Shown: one piece after another, positions 1 to 5,807 of the stretch | How the letters are laid out: the number at the start of each line of letters is the position of its first letter | How positions within the stretch are numbered: position 1 is the stretch's first letter | Source: Deltaproteobacteria bacterium | Lineage (GTDB): Bacteria > Desulfobacterota > Syntrophia > Syntrophales > Smithellaceae | Reading direction: 5' to 3' | Assembly: GCA_009668925.1 (NCBI GenBank) | Contig: SBEK01000216.1 | Location: 1 to 5,823 of the forward strand | Length of the DNA stretch: 5,823 nucleotides | Position numbers and translations under genes: made by a program | Notes under the pieces: model-generated | The model's database searches: none | Told to the model about the DNA's origin: nothing | Seen by the model: the letters and a program-made list of their open reading frames with translations, nothing else

Positions 1-179
1 AACACAAATAAACACGCTGCCCTCAATTTCATGAGCCGCCATCATGCAAGAGCTGTCTAAAAATATCAATTATATTTTTTTCAGGTCTTTACGGGTGAAC
101 AGGGTGTGTCTATCGATCCGTCACGTATTGTGATCATTTACCTAACAGCCTACAGCTAATAGCCTACAGCCTATATTTT
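1..179. other. AT-rich region after the last radical-SAM gene; possible start of another gene
   Basis: Apart from the short direct repeat, no RNA gene or clear intrinsic terminator is visible here. A weak TCAC/GTGA inverted repeat (121-133) is too short to call. On the minus strand an ATG ATG pair at 45-40 opens a frame of 15 codons to the window edge without a stop (beginning MMAAHEIEG). Only a poor ribosome site precedes it, so this may be the 5' end of a further gene or chance. Confidence 0.25.
147..174. repeat. Short 14-bp direct repeat downstream of the last gene
   Basis: AGCCTACAGC occurs at 147-156 and again at 161-170. Taken as 14-base units (147-160 and 161-174) they match at 12 of 14 positions. 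It begins a few bases after the stop of the last radical-SAM gene. It looks like a degenerate simple-sequence repeat of the CAGCCTA type. No function is evident. Confidence 0.55.
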
Positions 180-1175
180 TTACCACGGAATCAGCCGGTA
201 GAGCTTGGCAAACATTTCATAGACCTCAATCCAGTTTTGCAGATCCCGGGTGGTGTTCATGTGTTCGTGCTTATTCACCATGATCCAGCTCATGTGCGCC
301 GCGCCGTCCTTGCAGGTCGAGCAGTCCCGGGTCGCGGATGTGCAACAGCGGTGGACCGTATGGAGGTCGGCCGCCCAACGGTAAAAGCGAATGAGGCGCT
401 TGGTGCGCGGTTGGCGCGTATCCATCGATTCCGTCACCGACGGGCATTCCCGCCAGCCGAAACGGCGTCCCAGCATCATCCCCGTCGTGATCACTTCATG
501 ATAATATTTACTGGAAATGACGGTGTGCGGATAATGGTCCAGCATCTCGTCCATCTCGTGGCGCAGATCAGCGAGTTCGCCCGGCCGCCAGGAAAATCCG
601 TCCACACTTTCATCGTTGGACAGAAGCTGCAGATGCACTTTCAAACCGACATCGCGAATACGCTTGATGACCGGCTCGATATGGCCCACCTGCTTGGGTG
701 TGACCGTATACAGGTAATAGGTATAAGCGTCGCCTTCGTAATTTTTGCTCGAGATGGCAAACGTGTCTTTCCCCCGGAGGATCTTCTCGTCTTCGCCGCC
801 GCCCCACAGGGAAATCCCCACCATCATGTCGGGAAATTTGTCGCGGGGCACTTTGATGAGCCCGTTGGTCGCACAATAGGTGGGCAGGCGTTTGTAGAAG
901 GCTTCCAGACGGTCCATGCAGAGCGTGGGCTCGCCGCCGATCAGAATCGCCAGATTCACGCCGCGGGCCTTTTCCTTATCGATGAACTGTTCCCACTTGC
1001 GGATATCCATCTCTTCCAGGACCTGATGCTCCCCGGAAGAAAAAAAGAAACACCCCTTGCAGCGCAGATTGCAGCGGTTGGTCAGATCATAGATCGAGCT
1101 GCGGATATTGAGTCTGGCGATCCGCCGGTAGCGGTCGTGCCAGTCGGAAGAAAGCAGGGTGCTGATCATTTTCAT
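180..1175 (-). CDS. Radical-SAM protein, second of a paralogous pair, with C-terminal Cys cluster
   Basis: A 331-residue radical-SAM enzyme, last clear gene of the run. The cluster-binding motif is C35-x3-C39-x2-C42 in NRCNLRCKGC; the SAM-contact strand has the regular GGEP (80-83), then CATNG (101-105) and a GISLWGGGEDE segment (120-130). At the C-terminus Cys244, Cys277, Cys278, Cys285 and Cys288 match the positions in the neighbouring paralogue, giving CC-x6-C-x2-C, a candidate auxiliary [4Fe-4S] site. Compared with the paralogue it lacks about 14 N-terminal residues and a short C-terminal tail. ATG 1175 has AAGGA (1188-1184) eight bases upstream and lies 26 bases after the previous stop, so the two are surely co-transcribed. 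The pair probably arose by duplication and may act in sequence or as a heterodimer on one substrate. The chemistry cannot be named from sequence; peptide modification is a less likely alternative. Confidence 0.9.
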   Translation of the reverse strand: MKMISTLLSSDWHDRYRRIARLNIRSSIYDLTNRCNLRCKGCFFFSSGEHQVLEEMDIRKWEQFIDKEKARGVNLAILIGGEPTLCMDRLEAFYKRLPTYCATNGLIKVPRDKFPDMMVGISLWGGGEDEKILRGKDTFAISSKNYEGDAYTYYLYTVTPKQVGHIEPVIKRIRDVGLKVHLQLLSNDESVDGFSWRPGELADLRHEMDEMLDHYPHTVISSKYYHEVITTGMMLGRRFGWRECPSVTESMDTRQPRTKRLIRFYRWAADLHTVHRCCTSATRDCSTCKDGAAHMSWIMVNKHEHMNTTRDLQNWIEVYEMFAKLYRLIPW

Positions 1176-1201
1176 CTATTTTGTCCTTCTTGATGCCGTC
1201 A

Positions 1202-2296
1202 TCACCGAATCCTATCTTTCACCCCAACAGCAAGCGGCGGCTCGATCACTTCATCGCAGAGATTCTTCCCTTTTTCGTATCCCGTCACCCAGACAGCCAG
1301 GTAGGTATCCACATAGTCCAGCCAGGATTTAAATGTTTCCGGGGTCTGGACATGCCGGTAAAGCCTGGCGGTGACGACCGCGGAACCCGCGGCATAGTGG
1401 CGGCAGTCGGGACAGTCCGTATCCGGCACGCAGCAGGCGACCGACCGGTCCCACTTCAGATCCGTCCGGTATTGACGGAAGGACCGCCCCAGACCGATGT
1501 CCTGAGAGGGATTACAGCGGGGATACGAACAGCCGTACAGATCGTGCAGGCCCAGAAGCGACGTGTGGGCCACGGCATTGTATACGGAAAATAAAACATT
1601 TTCCGGATATTGGTGCAACAGCGTGATCATGGACCGGCGGGTTTGGGCAAGGGAAGCCGCATGGTGGCGCAGCGCGCCCTGATATCCGACCGGAGACGAA
1701 AATACGTTGAAGGTCAGCTTGCAGTTGTGGGCGGCAAGCGTCGCGGCCACGTCATGCGCCTCGTCAATATTCTCCCGTGTATACGTGTAAACAAAAACCG
1801 CCCGCGGGTCGTCTCGGTAGTTTTCAATCTGCCTGGCCAGCAGATTCCTGGCTTTGCGAATCCGCAGACTGGTCGCATCGTTTCCCCAGACGGAGATATG
1901 AATCTTATACCCGACGGATTCGGGAATTTTTTTGAAGCCGTTGGTCGCGATGCTTCCCAGCGGCATCTCGAGGTAGCAGGCATCGAGAAGATCGGGCACC
2001 AGCGACGGCTCGGCACCCGCCAGGACCACGTAAGTGATGCCCCGTGCTTTTTCGGCGCGCATCAGGGCGCGCCAGTCCGCGACATCGAGATTTTCCGAAG
2101 CGAATTGCTTCTCGCCCTCGAAATAATAGCAGCCGTCGCAGCGGATGTTGCAGCGGTTGCTCATGTCGTACGTCGATTCCCTGAGGAAAAAATACCGCCG
2201 GACTTTTTCCCAGCGGCTTTTTACGTCCGGATCGGCCAGCAGATCGGAAAACTTCGGTCTGGCCGGTTCGGGCTTTATCTTCACATGCGCTCTCAT
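1202..2296 (-). CDS. Radical-SAM protein, first of a paralogous pair, with C-terminal Cys cluster
   Basis: A 364-residue radical-SAM enzyme of unknown substrate. The [4Fe-4S] motif is C49-x3-C53-x2-C56 in NRCNIRCDGC. The second strand carries GAEP (94-97), where most relatives have GGEP; it is followed by IATNG (116-120) and a HISVWG strand (133-138). The C-terminal third holds Cys256, Cys261, Cys288, Cys289, Cys295 and Cys298. The pattern CC-x5-C-x2-C could bind an auxiliary iron-sulfur cluster, in the manner of SPASM or Twitch domains, though spacing is not the standard one. It aligns along its length with the next gene, including MSNRCNIRC versus LTNRCNLRC, EKARG, and the CysCys region. 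ATG 2296 is the likely start, but no strong ribosome site precedes it; translation may be coupled to the ACP stop 18 bases upstream. Its position next to an ACP suggests an acyl-chain substrate. There is no sign of a peptide precursor gene, which argues against RiPP maturation. Confidence 0.9.
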   Translation of the reverse strand: MRAHVKIKPEPARPKFSDLLADPDVKSRWEKVRRYFFLRESTYDMSNRCNIRCDGCYYFEGEKQFASENLDVADWRALMRAEKARGITYVVLAGAEPSLVPDLLDACYLEMPLGSIATNGFKKIPESVGYKIHISVWGNDATSLRIRKARNLLARQIENYRDDPRAVFVYTYTRENIDEAHDVAATLAAHNCKLTFNVFSSPVGYQGALRHHAASLAQTRRSMITLLHQYPENVLFSVYNAVAHTSLLGLHDLYGCSYPRCNPSQDIGLGRSFRQYRTDLKWDRSVACCVPDTDCPDCRHYAAGSAVVTARLYRHVQTPETFKSWLDYVDTYLAVWVTGYEKGKNLCDEVIEPPLAVGVKDRIR

Positions 2297-2314
2297 AGAC
2301 GTGAATAGCCGTCC

Positions 2315-2587
2315 TTAGTGTTTCGTCGCGAGTTTCTCTTCGATATACTCGCCGATCAGGCGAACCGTCTTCAACTTGGGATAATCGTCTTCGTCGATGA
2401 TGATTTTATATTCGTCCTGCAAAACCAGCGCAATCGTCGCCAGATCCATGCTGTCGATGCCCAGTTCGTCCACCAGATCCATCTCCGGATTGAACGTGTC
2501 GGGGGTGACATCTTCCAGTTTCAGTTCTTCAATAATGATTTCGGCAACATGCCGCACAATGCCTTTTATGTCTGCGCTTTGAGGCAT
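2315..2587 (-). CDS. Acyl carrier protein (second ACP of the cluster)
   Basis: A 90-residue, strongly acidic type II carrier protein. Ser46 in ELGIDSMD (41-48) is the predicted phosphopantetheine site; helix II follows with LATIALVLQDEYK, then an acidic helix-III region (IDEDDYPKL) and a C-terminal amphipathic helix (VRLIGEYIEEKL). Met follows the serine where Leu or Ile is usual. The start ATG 2587 is well supported by AGGAGG (2599-2594) six bases upstream. It lies 24 bases after the hotdog dehydratase and 18 bases before the first of the two paralogous radical-SAM genes, so it probably carries the chain that these enzymes act on. It differs clearly in sequence from the ACP at 5797-5528, which suggests two dedicated carriers, perhaps for different stages or chains. 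It could also serve general fatty-acid synthesis, but the context argues against that. Confidence 0.94.
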   Translation of the reverse strand: MPQSADIKGIVRHVAEIIIEELKLEDVTPDTFNPEMDLVDELGIDSMDLATIALVLQDEYKIIIDEDDYPKLKTVRLIGEYIEEKLATKH

Positions 2588-2611
2588 CCTTCTCCTCCTT
2601 CTCCTGCTGAT

Positions 2612-2989
2612 TTATCCTCGTGCTCGTTTCGTTGCGGTCAGCTGACCGCTGCAAATGACCTTGTTTTCATGAGTCACTTTAAAACTGAATAACATCGCCT
2701 GCGCCTCTTCTTCCCGGGTCAGGTTCAAAAGGAAGGCTTCCCCCGGCCGAATGGGCCCCGTAAATCTGACCCGTTTCAGCGCCGACAGGTTGATCGATTC
2801 CGCATCCTGGCCAACAAGCTTCAAAATCGCTTCATAAACCGTATGAATCATGGCGATTCCCGGCAAAATCGGCTCACCGGGAAAATGTCCGGTAAACCAG
2901 ATGCAATCCGGGGGCACCCGGACCAGCGCCTCCAGGGCATTCGGTTCAATCCGCTTGACATCTTTGAGCAAATTCCATTGATCGATCAA
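2612..2989 (-). CDS. FabZ-like hotdog-fold 3-hydroxyacyl-ACP dehydratase homologue, altered active site
   Basis: A 125-residue single hotdog domain of the FabZ/FabA group, which removes water from 3-hydroxyacyl-ACP to give the trans-2-enoyl-ACP. The signature is GHFPGEPILPG (residues 34-44), with the active-site His at 35, flanked by a VPPDCIWF strand and later by FTGPIRPGEAFLL. In E. coli FabZ the partner residue is Glu68, 14 residues after His54. Here the position 14 after His35 is His49 (in PGIAMIHT), so the acid is missing; Glu53 is the nearest acidic residue. The protein may use different chemistry, act only as a binding or chain-presenting subunit, or pair with another dehydratase. Start choice: TTG 2989 with GGAGGGG upstream; the longer TTG 3034 would add 15 residues outside the fold. 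It is 24 bases upstream of an ACP gene, a natural partner. Fold certain, activity uncertain. Confidence 0.88.
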   Translation of the reverse strand: MIDQWNLLKDVKRIEPNALEALVRVPPDCIWFTGHFPGEPILPGIAMIHTVYEAILKLVGQDAESINLSALKRVRFTGPIRPGEAFLLNLTREEEAQAMLFSFKVTHENKVICSGQLTATKRARG

Positions 2990-2994
2990 AAAGA

Positions 2995-3001
2995 CCCCTC
3001 C
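2995..3001 (-). promoter_or_regulatory. Strong ribosome binding site deciding the hotdog gene start
   Basis: The minus strand reads GGAGGGG (3001-2995), then TCTTT, then TTG at 2989. This is a near-ideal Shine-Dalgarno at normal spacing. An upstream in-frame TTG at 3034 has only a weak AGAG ahead of it and would place this purine run inside the coding region. Confidence 0.7.
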
Positions 3002-3043
3002 GGTCGATTCATGTAAACGGTGGTATGGAGCCAAGGGTTGAAC

Positions 3044-3072
3044 TCTATATCATTGTTTGTTTTTTCAATCAA
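3044..3072 (-). promoter_or_regulatory. Possible internal sigma-70 type promoter before the hotdog gene
   Basis: In the AT-rich gap the minus strand has TTGATT (3072-3067), a 17-base spacer and TATAGA (3049-3044). Each hexamer matches the consensus at four of six positions. Transcription would start near 3037, about 48 bases before the preferred TTG start at 2989. In AT-rich DNA such matches arise by chance, so this is tentative. Confidence 0.3.
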
Positions 3073-3100
3073 AATTTTTTTCTCGGGTCAATGATTTAAT

Positions 3101-3937
3101 TTAATGCTCCGCACCGGATGTTTCCTTCCCCGAATCAACGCTCATTAACTGCTCTCCCGTCAGGCGGGATAAAGGTACGATCTGCAATCCTCTTTCCGCG
3201 AGGCCGGTCAGAAGCAATTCCAGCTCCCGCCAAAAAATGGCATCATCTTCGGGCCGTCCGGGCGGTATATCATGGAGCAGAATGATGTCGTCGCCTCTGA
3301 CGTTCTTGAGAATTTTCGAGGCCAGATTCCGCACACGGCGATTTCCCGCGTCTCGCGCCCGGCGGCTGAAAACGACGCAGACGAGTCCTAGTTCGGCCAA
3401 AACGGGAGGAAGTTGCGGATTGATAATGCCGACCGGCGGACGAAACGCCTTCGCGAAAACACCCATACTCCGCAAAACCCGGTCCGCTTCCCGAACTTCA
3501 CGCTCCAGGGCCTGCTGTCCTTTCAGCATGATCAGCGGATCATGATTCATGGAATGATTGCCGATGGTATGGCCCCGGCGGATGATCTCCCGAATGAGAT
3601 CCGGATGCCTGAGGGCATTGACGCCGGAAACAAAGAAAGCGGCCTTCGCCTGATGCCGATCCAGCAGATCGAGGATTTTCGGGGTTGTGAAGCCGGAAGG
3701 TCCGTCGTCAAATGTCAGCGCCACGTCGTTCCTGCCCGTACACCCCCGGCTCACCACCTCTCCCAGAAAATTCGTCCCGGGGAAAAAACAGGCGCCCACG
3801 CACATAATGATATAAAGCAGGAAAAGAACAATCGTCAGACAGGGATGAATAAAGAAAGCCGCACAGCCGGCAATAATAAAAATGATCCCGGCAATGTGAG
3901 CAGAACTCCAGACGATTGTTTTGGCTTTCATTTTCAT
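3101..3937 (-). CDS. Membrane-anchored polysaccharide deacetylase (NodB family, CE4)
   Basis: A 278-residue protein with two hydrophobic segments at about residues 10-30 and 34-53, then a NodB homology domain at about 68-260. The family removes N- or O-acetyl groups from sugars with a divalent metal. The motifs are visible: TFDDGP (75-80), with Asp77 as expected base and Asp78 as metal ligand; HSMNH (128-132), supplying the two His ligands; RPPVG (166-170); a degenerate fourth motif around Asp196, where the usual Trp is Phe190; and LLHD (220-223) with His222. The core catalytic residues are intact, so it should be active, probably facing the periplasm since no soluble export signal is apparent. 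ATG 3937 has AAGG five bases upstream. It sits between lipid-type genes, separated by the repeat on one side and a 111-base gap on the other. A role on a glycolipid head group or N-acyl intermediate is inference; it may be a bystander. Confidence 0.9.
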   Translation of the reverse strand: MKMKAKTIVWSSAHIAGIIFIIAGCAAFFIHPCLTIVLFLLYIIMCVGACFFPGTNFLGEVVSRGCTGRNDVALTFDDGPSGFTTPKILDLLDRHQAKAAFFVSGVNALRHPDLIREIIRRGHTIGNHSMNHDPLIMLKGQQALEREVREADRVLRSMGVFAKAFRPPVGIINPQLPPVLAELGLVCVVFSRRARDAGNRRVRNLASKILKNVRGDDIILLHDIPPGRPEDDAIFWRELELLLTGLAERGLQIVPLSRLTGEQLMSVDSGKETSGAEH

Positions 3938-3971
3938 GATGACCTTGATGTTGATCCATTATTCTGCGGCA

Positions 3972-4095
3972 ATGGCTTTGTAAAAAACTTCAGAGGCAAG
4001 GCGCGCGAAGCTGAAGAAGTGAGGCGTATAGGTTCATACGCCGCAACGCCTGAAGATGAAGCGCAACGAAGCATATGAGCTTTTTACCAAGCCAT
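3972..4095. repeat. Intergenic MITE-like element with terminal inverted repeats
   Basis: A 124-bp non-coding element almost fills the 161-bp gap between the B12 radical-SAM stop and the deacetylase start. The left end, ATGGCTTTGTAAAAAACT (3972-3989), is matched at 16 of 18 positions by the reverse complement of the right end (4078-4095). In the centre, GGCGTAT (4023-4029) and ATACGCC (4036-4042) form a perfect seven-pair hairpin around a six-base loop. The arms between are further imperfectly complementary. There is no transposase and no convincing target duplication; only the dinucleotide CA flanks both ends. Repeats with ATGGCTTnGTAAAAA ends are, from memory, scattered through many deltaproteobacterial genomes. 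It is probably a non-autonomous mobile element or a REP-like repeat. A co-transcribed RNA would fold here, so it could also modulate expression of the downstream genes. Confidence 0.75.
4023..4042. repeat. Central hairpin of the intergenic element
   Basis: A perfect seven-base inverted repeat, GGCGTAT and ATACGCC, surrounds the loop AGGTTC at the middle of the larger palindromic element. No T-tract follows on either strand, so it does not look like an intrinsic terminator. Confidence 0.7.
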
Positions 4096-4098
4096 CAA

Positions 4099-5469
4099 CT
4101 AGATGAGGTGCTCCCAGAGGGGCCCGGTAAGCCCCCGGTCATACAGCCGCGGCAAAATGCGGGTGGCCTTGCTCTCCCCCGCGCCGACGAGCCAGTTGAG
4201 CCGGCCCGCGGCATGCGCTTCGACTTTCGCCATAATTTCGACGTCCGATATAAAAGGAGAGCGGTAGAAGACGGGCTCCAGAAGATTCTGCGAGGCGCTG
4301 ATCTGGCCCTCGCGAAGCGCCGTCTCGTAAAGCGCCGTATGGGGATAAATACGGATGCCGCAAAAGAAGAAGAAAACGGCCCGCTCCAGCTGATCCACTC
4401 CGTTTAGCGTTTCCTGCACCGTCTCCGGAGTTTCGCCGGGACCTCCCAACAAAAAATAATGGGCGATGAAAAGACCTGCCTCCACGGCGCTCTGATGCGC
4501 TTTAAATACATCGGCGGAAGCAAAGGGCTTGCGCAGATTCGCGAGCATGGCGCCGCACAGAGACTCCGTGCCGAACTCCACATGCGTCAGCCCGGCGTCG
4601 GCAAGCTTCCGGAAATAGTCGTCGGGCGGCACAGTGGGCGCGAAGAACCCCCCCCAGGGGATGGTGATGCGGGCTTGCTGAAACGCCCGGGCCACCTGGA
4701 GGCTGTGCTCGTAACTCGCGTTAAACGCGGAATCGGTGATAAAGATGTATTTGGCTCCGGAGGACTGCAGCCGGCTCGCCTCACCGGCGATTTCCGCCGG
4801 ATCGAAAAAACGCATCCGGCCGCCTTCAATATGGGGATACGTACAGTAGCTGCACCGAAACGGACAGCCCCGTTTGGTTTGCAGATTGAGCATCCCGCCG
4901 TAAGACTGATAGTATTTGACGTGAGGAGCGTCGGGATCGAAGGCCCGCTGCATCCCGCCGTCCCAGGCCTGGTAAGTCACCGGCGAGGTTTCACGGGTGA
5001 CGATCCCGGGAATGGCCGCGGCCGCGCGCCCCCGGGCGTGGGGATCGGTTTGCTGGTCCAGTGCCGCAAGGAGCGCGGGAAGCTTCTCGCCTTCTCCGGC
5101 AACCCCGTAATCCGCCCCGAGCGCCCGGAGAAACTCTACCGGAAAAATCGTATATCCGCTTCCTCCCAGGATGAGCGCCGCGGGTGAATTTTGCCGGATG
5201 ACGGCGACCAGATCCTGGTAATCGGACAAATAGCCCCGGCTGTTAATCGTATCCGTATTGTCGATATTGCGGATGGAAAGACCGATGTAATCCGGTGCAA
5301 ATTGCCGGATGCGTTCACCCAGTACGCTCTGCGAAGGCACCTCATTCATATCCAGAATTTTAGTTTCGTAGCGCGAACGCAGGGAACCGGCCACATAGTC
5401 AAGCCCCAGCGGATAAACCGGATAGGGCTTTTTCATCATATTGGCGGAGATCAACAATACTTTCTTCAT
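4099..5469 (-). CDS. B12-binding domain radical-SAM protein, lipid-biosynthesis type
   Basis: A 456-residue cobalamin-dependent (class B) radical-SAM enzyme. Such enzymes use a [4Fe-4S] cluster and S-adenosylmethionine, often to methylate or rearrange unreactive carbons. Residues 1 to about 140 form the Rossmann-like B12 domain: it starts KKVLLISAN, continues with PLGLDYVAGSL, and carries GGSGY (102-106) and VAGEGE (123-128). The classical DxHxxG cobalamin motif is not seen, as is common in this class. The radical-SAM barrel has C202-x3-C206-x2-C209 in a GCPFRCSYC context, FGTESL (299-304) and LLGGPGET (340-347). The C-terminal region includes a Phe-rich strand (366-369) that could line a hydrophobic pocket. 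The frame opens at GTG 5481, but ATG 5469 matches the usual start of the fold. The upstream GTGGA is a modest ribosome site. From memory it resembles the family NCBI names 'lipid biosynthesis B12-binding/radical SAM protein', associated with ladderane-type loci. Domain call firm, substrate unknown. Confidence 0.92.
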   Translation of the reverse strand: MKKVLLISANMMKKPYPVYPLGLDYVAGSLRSRYETKILDMNEVPSQSVLGERIRQFAPDYIGLSIRNIDNTDTINSRGYLSDYQDLVAVIRQNSPAALILGGSGYTIFPVEFLRALGADYGVAGEGEKLPALLAALDQQTDPHARGRAAAAIPGIVTRETSPVTYQAWDGGMQRAFDPDAPHVKYYQSYGGMLNLQTKRGCPFRCSYCTYPHIEGGRMRFFDPAEIAGEASRLQSSGAKYIFITDSAFNASYEHSLQVARAFQQARITIPWGGFFAPTVPPDDYFRKLADAGLTHVEFGTESLCGAMLANLRKPFASADVFKAHQSAVEAGLFIAHYFLLGGPGETPETVQETLNGVDQLERAVFFFFCGIRIYPHTALYETALREGQISASQNLLEPVFYRSPFISDVEIMAKVEAHAAGRLNWLVGAGESKATRILPRLYDRGLTGPLWEHLI

Positions 5470-5488
5470 GAAAACATCCACTGTGGCC

Positions 5489-5513
5489 GCGGCCGCGAAT
5501 CCTCAACGGCCGC
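5489..5513 (-). promoter_or_regulatory. GC-only hairpin between the ACP and B12 radical-SAM genes
   Basis: The arms GCGGCCG (5489-5495) and CGGCCGC (5507-5513) form a perfect seven-pair all-G:C stem with an 11-base loop. In the transcript the loop carries GAGGA, which resembles a Shine-Dalgarno core. There is no U-tract, so it is not an intrinsic terminator. It lies in the 58-base gap after the ACP stop and just before the next start, where it could influence translation or mRNA processing. The fold is plain from the sequence; the role is inference. Confidence 0.4.
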
Positions 5514-5527
5514 TGGGGTGGCGAGGA

Positions 5528-5797
5528 TCAGGCCTGGGCCGTTTTGGACTGAATGTAAGTCGCCAGAGCGCGGACCGAAGCAAATACCTTGGCGCCGAGT
5601 TCCTTGCTCTCGATTTTGACGCCGTAGTCCTTTTCAATCATCATGACCAGTTCCAGAACGTCGATGGAATCGATGCCCGTGTCACCGCCCACAAGCTGGT
5701 CATCATCCTTGATATCCGCCGGGGTTACATCCAGCAATCCCAGTGTTGCAATAATTTTCACTTTCAGTTCACTGATTATTTCTTCTACCGTCCTCAT
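5528..5797 (-). CDS. Acyl carrier protein (first ACP of the cluster)
   Basis: An 89-residue carrier protein that would hold acyl intermediates as thioesters on a 4'-phosphopantetheine arm in the cytoplasm. The attachment site is Ser44 in the motif GIDSID (residues 41-46), followed by the usual helix-II pattern VLELVMMIEKDYG and a C-terminal helix. Length and acidic character fit discrete type II ACPs. The segment before the active serine (LVGGDTGIDS) is one residue longer and richer in Gly than in the second ACP here, so the two are distinct. The frame is open back to a TTG at 5809, but ATG 5797 is preferred because GAGGTGG (5807-5801) sits six bases upstream of it, measured from GAGG. It is the most upstream gene visible. 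The operon promoter and any partner ketosynthase would lie beyond the window edge. The ACP assignment is firm; the pathway is inferred from its neighbours. Confidence 0.93.
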   Translation of the reverse strand: MRTVEEIISELKVKIIATLGLLDVTPADIKDDDQLVGGDTGIDSIDVLELVMMIEKDYGVKIESKELGAKVFASVRALATYIQSKTAQA

Positions 5798-5800
5798 GGG

Positions 5801-5807
5801 CCACCTC
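5801..5807 (-). promoter_or_regulatory. Ribosome binding site that fixes the first ACP start
   Basis: On the minus strand the sequence reads GAGGTGG followed by CCC and ATG (5797). This is a good Shine-Dalgarno match at normal spacing. It overlaps the alternative TTG at 5809-5807, which argues against that longer start. Confidence 0.7.

Noticed and set aside
121..133. TCAC-GTATT-GTGA inverted repeat as a terminator or operator
   Set aside because: The stem is only four base pairs and is not followed by a T-tract. Such short palindromes are frequent by chance.
237..1193. A 318-codon plus-strand open frame
   Set aside because: It lies opposite the radical-SAM gene at 180-1175, whose cysteine and GGEP motifs are unmistakable. 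The translated frame shows no recognisable domain and has the His/Arg/Gly-rich look of an antisense shadow.
180..2296. RiPP maturation system based on two radical-SAM proteins with SPASM-like cysteines
   Set aside because: No small precursor peptide gene, leader-binding domain or peptide exporter is visible. The immediate neighbours are an ACP and a FabZ-like protein, which favour an acyl substrate.
4023..4042. Central hairpin of the intergenic element as an intrinsic terminator
   Set aside because: No run of T follows the stem on either strand. The hairpin is better explained as the core of the larger inverted-repeat element.
3413..4078. A plus-strand open frame running through the intergenic repeat
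   Set aside because: It overlaps the deacetylase in antisense and continues into the palindromic element. No domain or plausible ribosome site supports it.
4459..5187. A 242-codon plus-strand open frame
   Set aside because: It is antisense to the B12 radical-SAM gene and has no family features. Long antisense frames are expected in GC-rich coding DNA.
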